NCBI GenBank assembly: GCA_041687475.1
Contig: JAWLBW010000022.1
Coordinates: 1-26,016, forward strand
Length of the DNA: 26,016 nt
Origin: JAWLBW01 sp041687475
Lineage (GTDB): Bacteria; J088; JAWLBW01
Direction: 5' to 3'
Each line of letters begins with the position of its first letter. Position 1 is the first letter of the stretch. Below, in pieces: positions 25,323-26,016 of this stretch. The translations under genes were made by a program, and so were the position numbers. The notes beneath the pieces were generated by a model that saw nothing but the letters and a program-made list of their open reading frames with translations, searched no databases and was not told the DNA's origin.

Positions 25323-25577
25323 ATGTCCGACGTCAAGATTTACACAACCAACTATTGCGGATACTGCGCACGGGCCAAAGCATTGCTTACCGAGCGGGGG
25401 ATTGCGTTTGAAGACATCGATGTCACCGGTGATGCTGGAGCCCGGGCCATGCTGGTCGAAAAAACGGGGCGTCATACCGTGCCCCAGATTTTCATCAACG
25501 GCCAGGCCATCGGCGGCTGTGACGAACTGTTCGCCCTCGATGCGTCGGGCGGCCTGCAGCGCATGCTGGCCGGGTAG
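25323..25577 (+). CDS. grxC: Glutaredoxin 3-type thiol reductase
   Basis: An 84-residue protein of standard bacterial glutaredoxin length. It has a dithiol active site CGYC (C12-C15) after KIYTTNY. The conserved cis-proline lies in HTVPQIFINGQAIGGCDEL, with the glutathione-contact GGCDE. It reduces disulfides with glutathione in the cytoplasm. The frame is open upstream to 25158, but the residues before MSDVK have no glutaredoxin similarity and would overlap the promoter. It may be translated from a leaderless mRNA. Confidence 0.93.
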   Translation: MSDVKIYTTNYCGYCARAKALLTERGIAFEDIDVTGDAGARAMLVEKTGRHTVPQIFINGQAIGGCDELFALDASGGLQRMLAG

Positions 25578-25694
25578 AATCGGATAGTGTTTAGATTTGC
25601 GAATTGTGCGCTTAGTAGGTATGGGGCGTCTTGGTGGACGCTCTGCATTGAAGCCCTGGATTTGAGAGGAAATGTGGCGTTCCGGGGAGCGTGG

Positions 25695-25724
25695 TTGCGG
25701 TTGTAACAAGGGTTTACGTATAAT
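25695..25724 (+). promoter_or_regulatory. Probable sigma-70 promoter of lon
   Basis: TTGCGG (25695-25700) and a perfect TATAAT (25719-25724) are 18 bp apart. The leader would be about 48 nt. I see no clear heat-shock (sigma-32) pattern. Confidence 0.5.
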
Positions 25725-25778
25725 GTTAATTCGCTTGATTGCCTGCTGCAGCGAGCGTTGACTAAGGGTTTCAGGAGA

Positions 25779-26016
25779 ATGCTATTTCGAAGCGATAAGT
25801 CCAGGGTCCGCAATTCCAACTCGGTCCCGGTGCTCCCGCTGCGGGACATCATCGTCTTTCCCCATATGGCGGTTCCTCTTTTCGTCGGGCGCGAAAAATC
25901 CATCGCCGCGCTCGAAGAGGCCATGGCCAACGGCAAGGAAATCTTCCTCGCCGCCCAGAAGAACGCCAAGACCAACAATCCCGGCGTCGACGACGTTTAT
26001 CGCATCGGAACGCTGG
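25779..26016 (+). CDS. lon: Lon protease, 5' part cut by the window end
   Basis: The first 79 codons of the ATP-dependent protease Lon. The N-terminal substrate-binding domain opens with the family pattern VPVLPLRDIIVFPHMAVPLFVGREKSIAALEEAM and continues IFLAAQKNAKTNNPGVDDVYRIGTL. The AAA+ and peptidase domains lie beyond the window. The ATG at 25779 has AGGAG only about one base upstream, unusually close. A TTG at 25758 is an alternative start, but the ATG gives a typical length before the conserved block. Confidence 0.93.
   Translation, partial: MLFRSDKSRVRNSNSVPVLPLRDIIVFPHMAVPLFVGREKSIAALEEAMANGKEIFLAAQKNAKTNNPGVDDVYRIGTL

Overview
The window is high-GC DNA from a diderm (Gram-negative) bacterium. 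The evidence for an outer membrane is an outer-membrane usher with its PapD-like periplasmic chaperone, several proteins with lipoprotein signals, and periplasmic c-type haem motifs. A type I citrate synthase and a PQQ-type dehydrogenase paired with a dihaem cytochrome suggest respiratory, probably aerobic, metabolism. I cannot place the organism below that level; a deltaproteobacterial-like or spirochaete-like lineage is only a guess. There is one 10-N assembly gap, at 1864-1873. No rRNA, tRNA, CRISPR array or intact insertion sequence was seen.

Layout. (1) 1-2342: 3' part of comEC, broken by the gap and an inverted-repeat artefact. (2) 2348-8250: a compact plus-strand sulfur operon with its own promoter and terminator. 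It runs Rrf2 regulator, cysteine synthase, threonine synthase, CysO-like sulfur carrier, CysM-like synthase, JAMM peptidase fused to a NIL domain, APS kinase, and a free-standing ATP-sulfurylase PUA-like domain. (3) 8341-12899: a chaperone-usher-like operon behind a candidate sigma-54 promoter, made of a DUF4402 subunit, a chaperone, and an usher-like outer-membrane protein with an OmpA-like tail. (4) 13015-14307: NAPE-PLD-like metallo-beta-lactamase-fold protein. (5) 14356-16833: divergent PQQ-type dehydrogenase lipoprotein and dihaem cytochrome. (6) 17209-18581: head-to-head alpha/beta hydrolase and acyl-CoA thioesterase. (7) 18779-19628: orphan antitoxin-like protein and a small lipoprotein. 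(8) 19629-21859: a 2.2-kb non-coding repeat island with two arrays of a 118-bp repeat, each preceded by a copy of a roughly 200-bp module. (9) 21921-26016: citrate synthase, esterase-like lipoprotein, glutaredoxin, and the 5' end of lon.

The most interesting unit is the sulfur operon. It resembles the mycobacterial mec-cysO-cysM route, in which a ubiquitin-like carrier thiocarboxylate donates sulfur to an activated serine and a JAMM peptidase releases cysteine. Here the carrier ends in Gly-Gly-Arg rather than Gly-Gly, so a processing step is implied. The likely peptidase carries a C-terminal NIL domain, a type found in sulfur-amino-acid proteins. An Rrf2 regulator leads the operon and appears to be made from a leaderless mRNA. 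The second unit worth attention is the repeat island, whose 118-bp units could fold into a structured RNA or DNA and share a palindromic core with an isolated site nearby.
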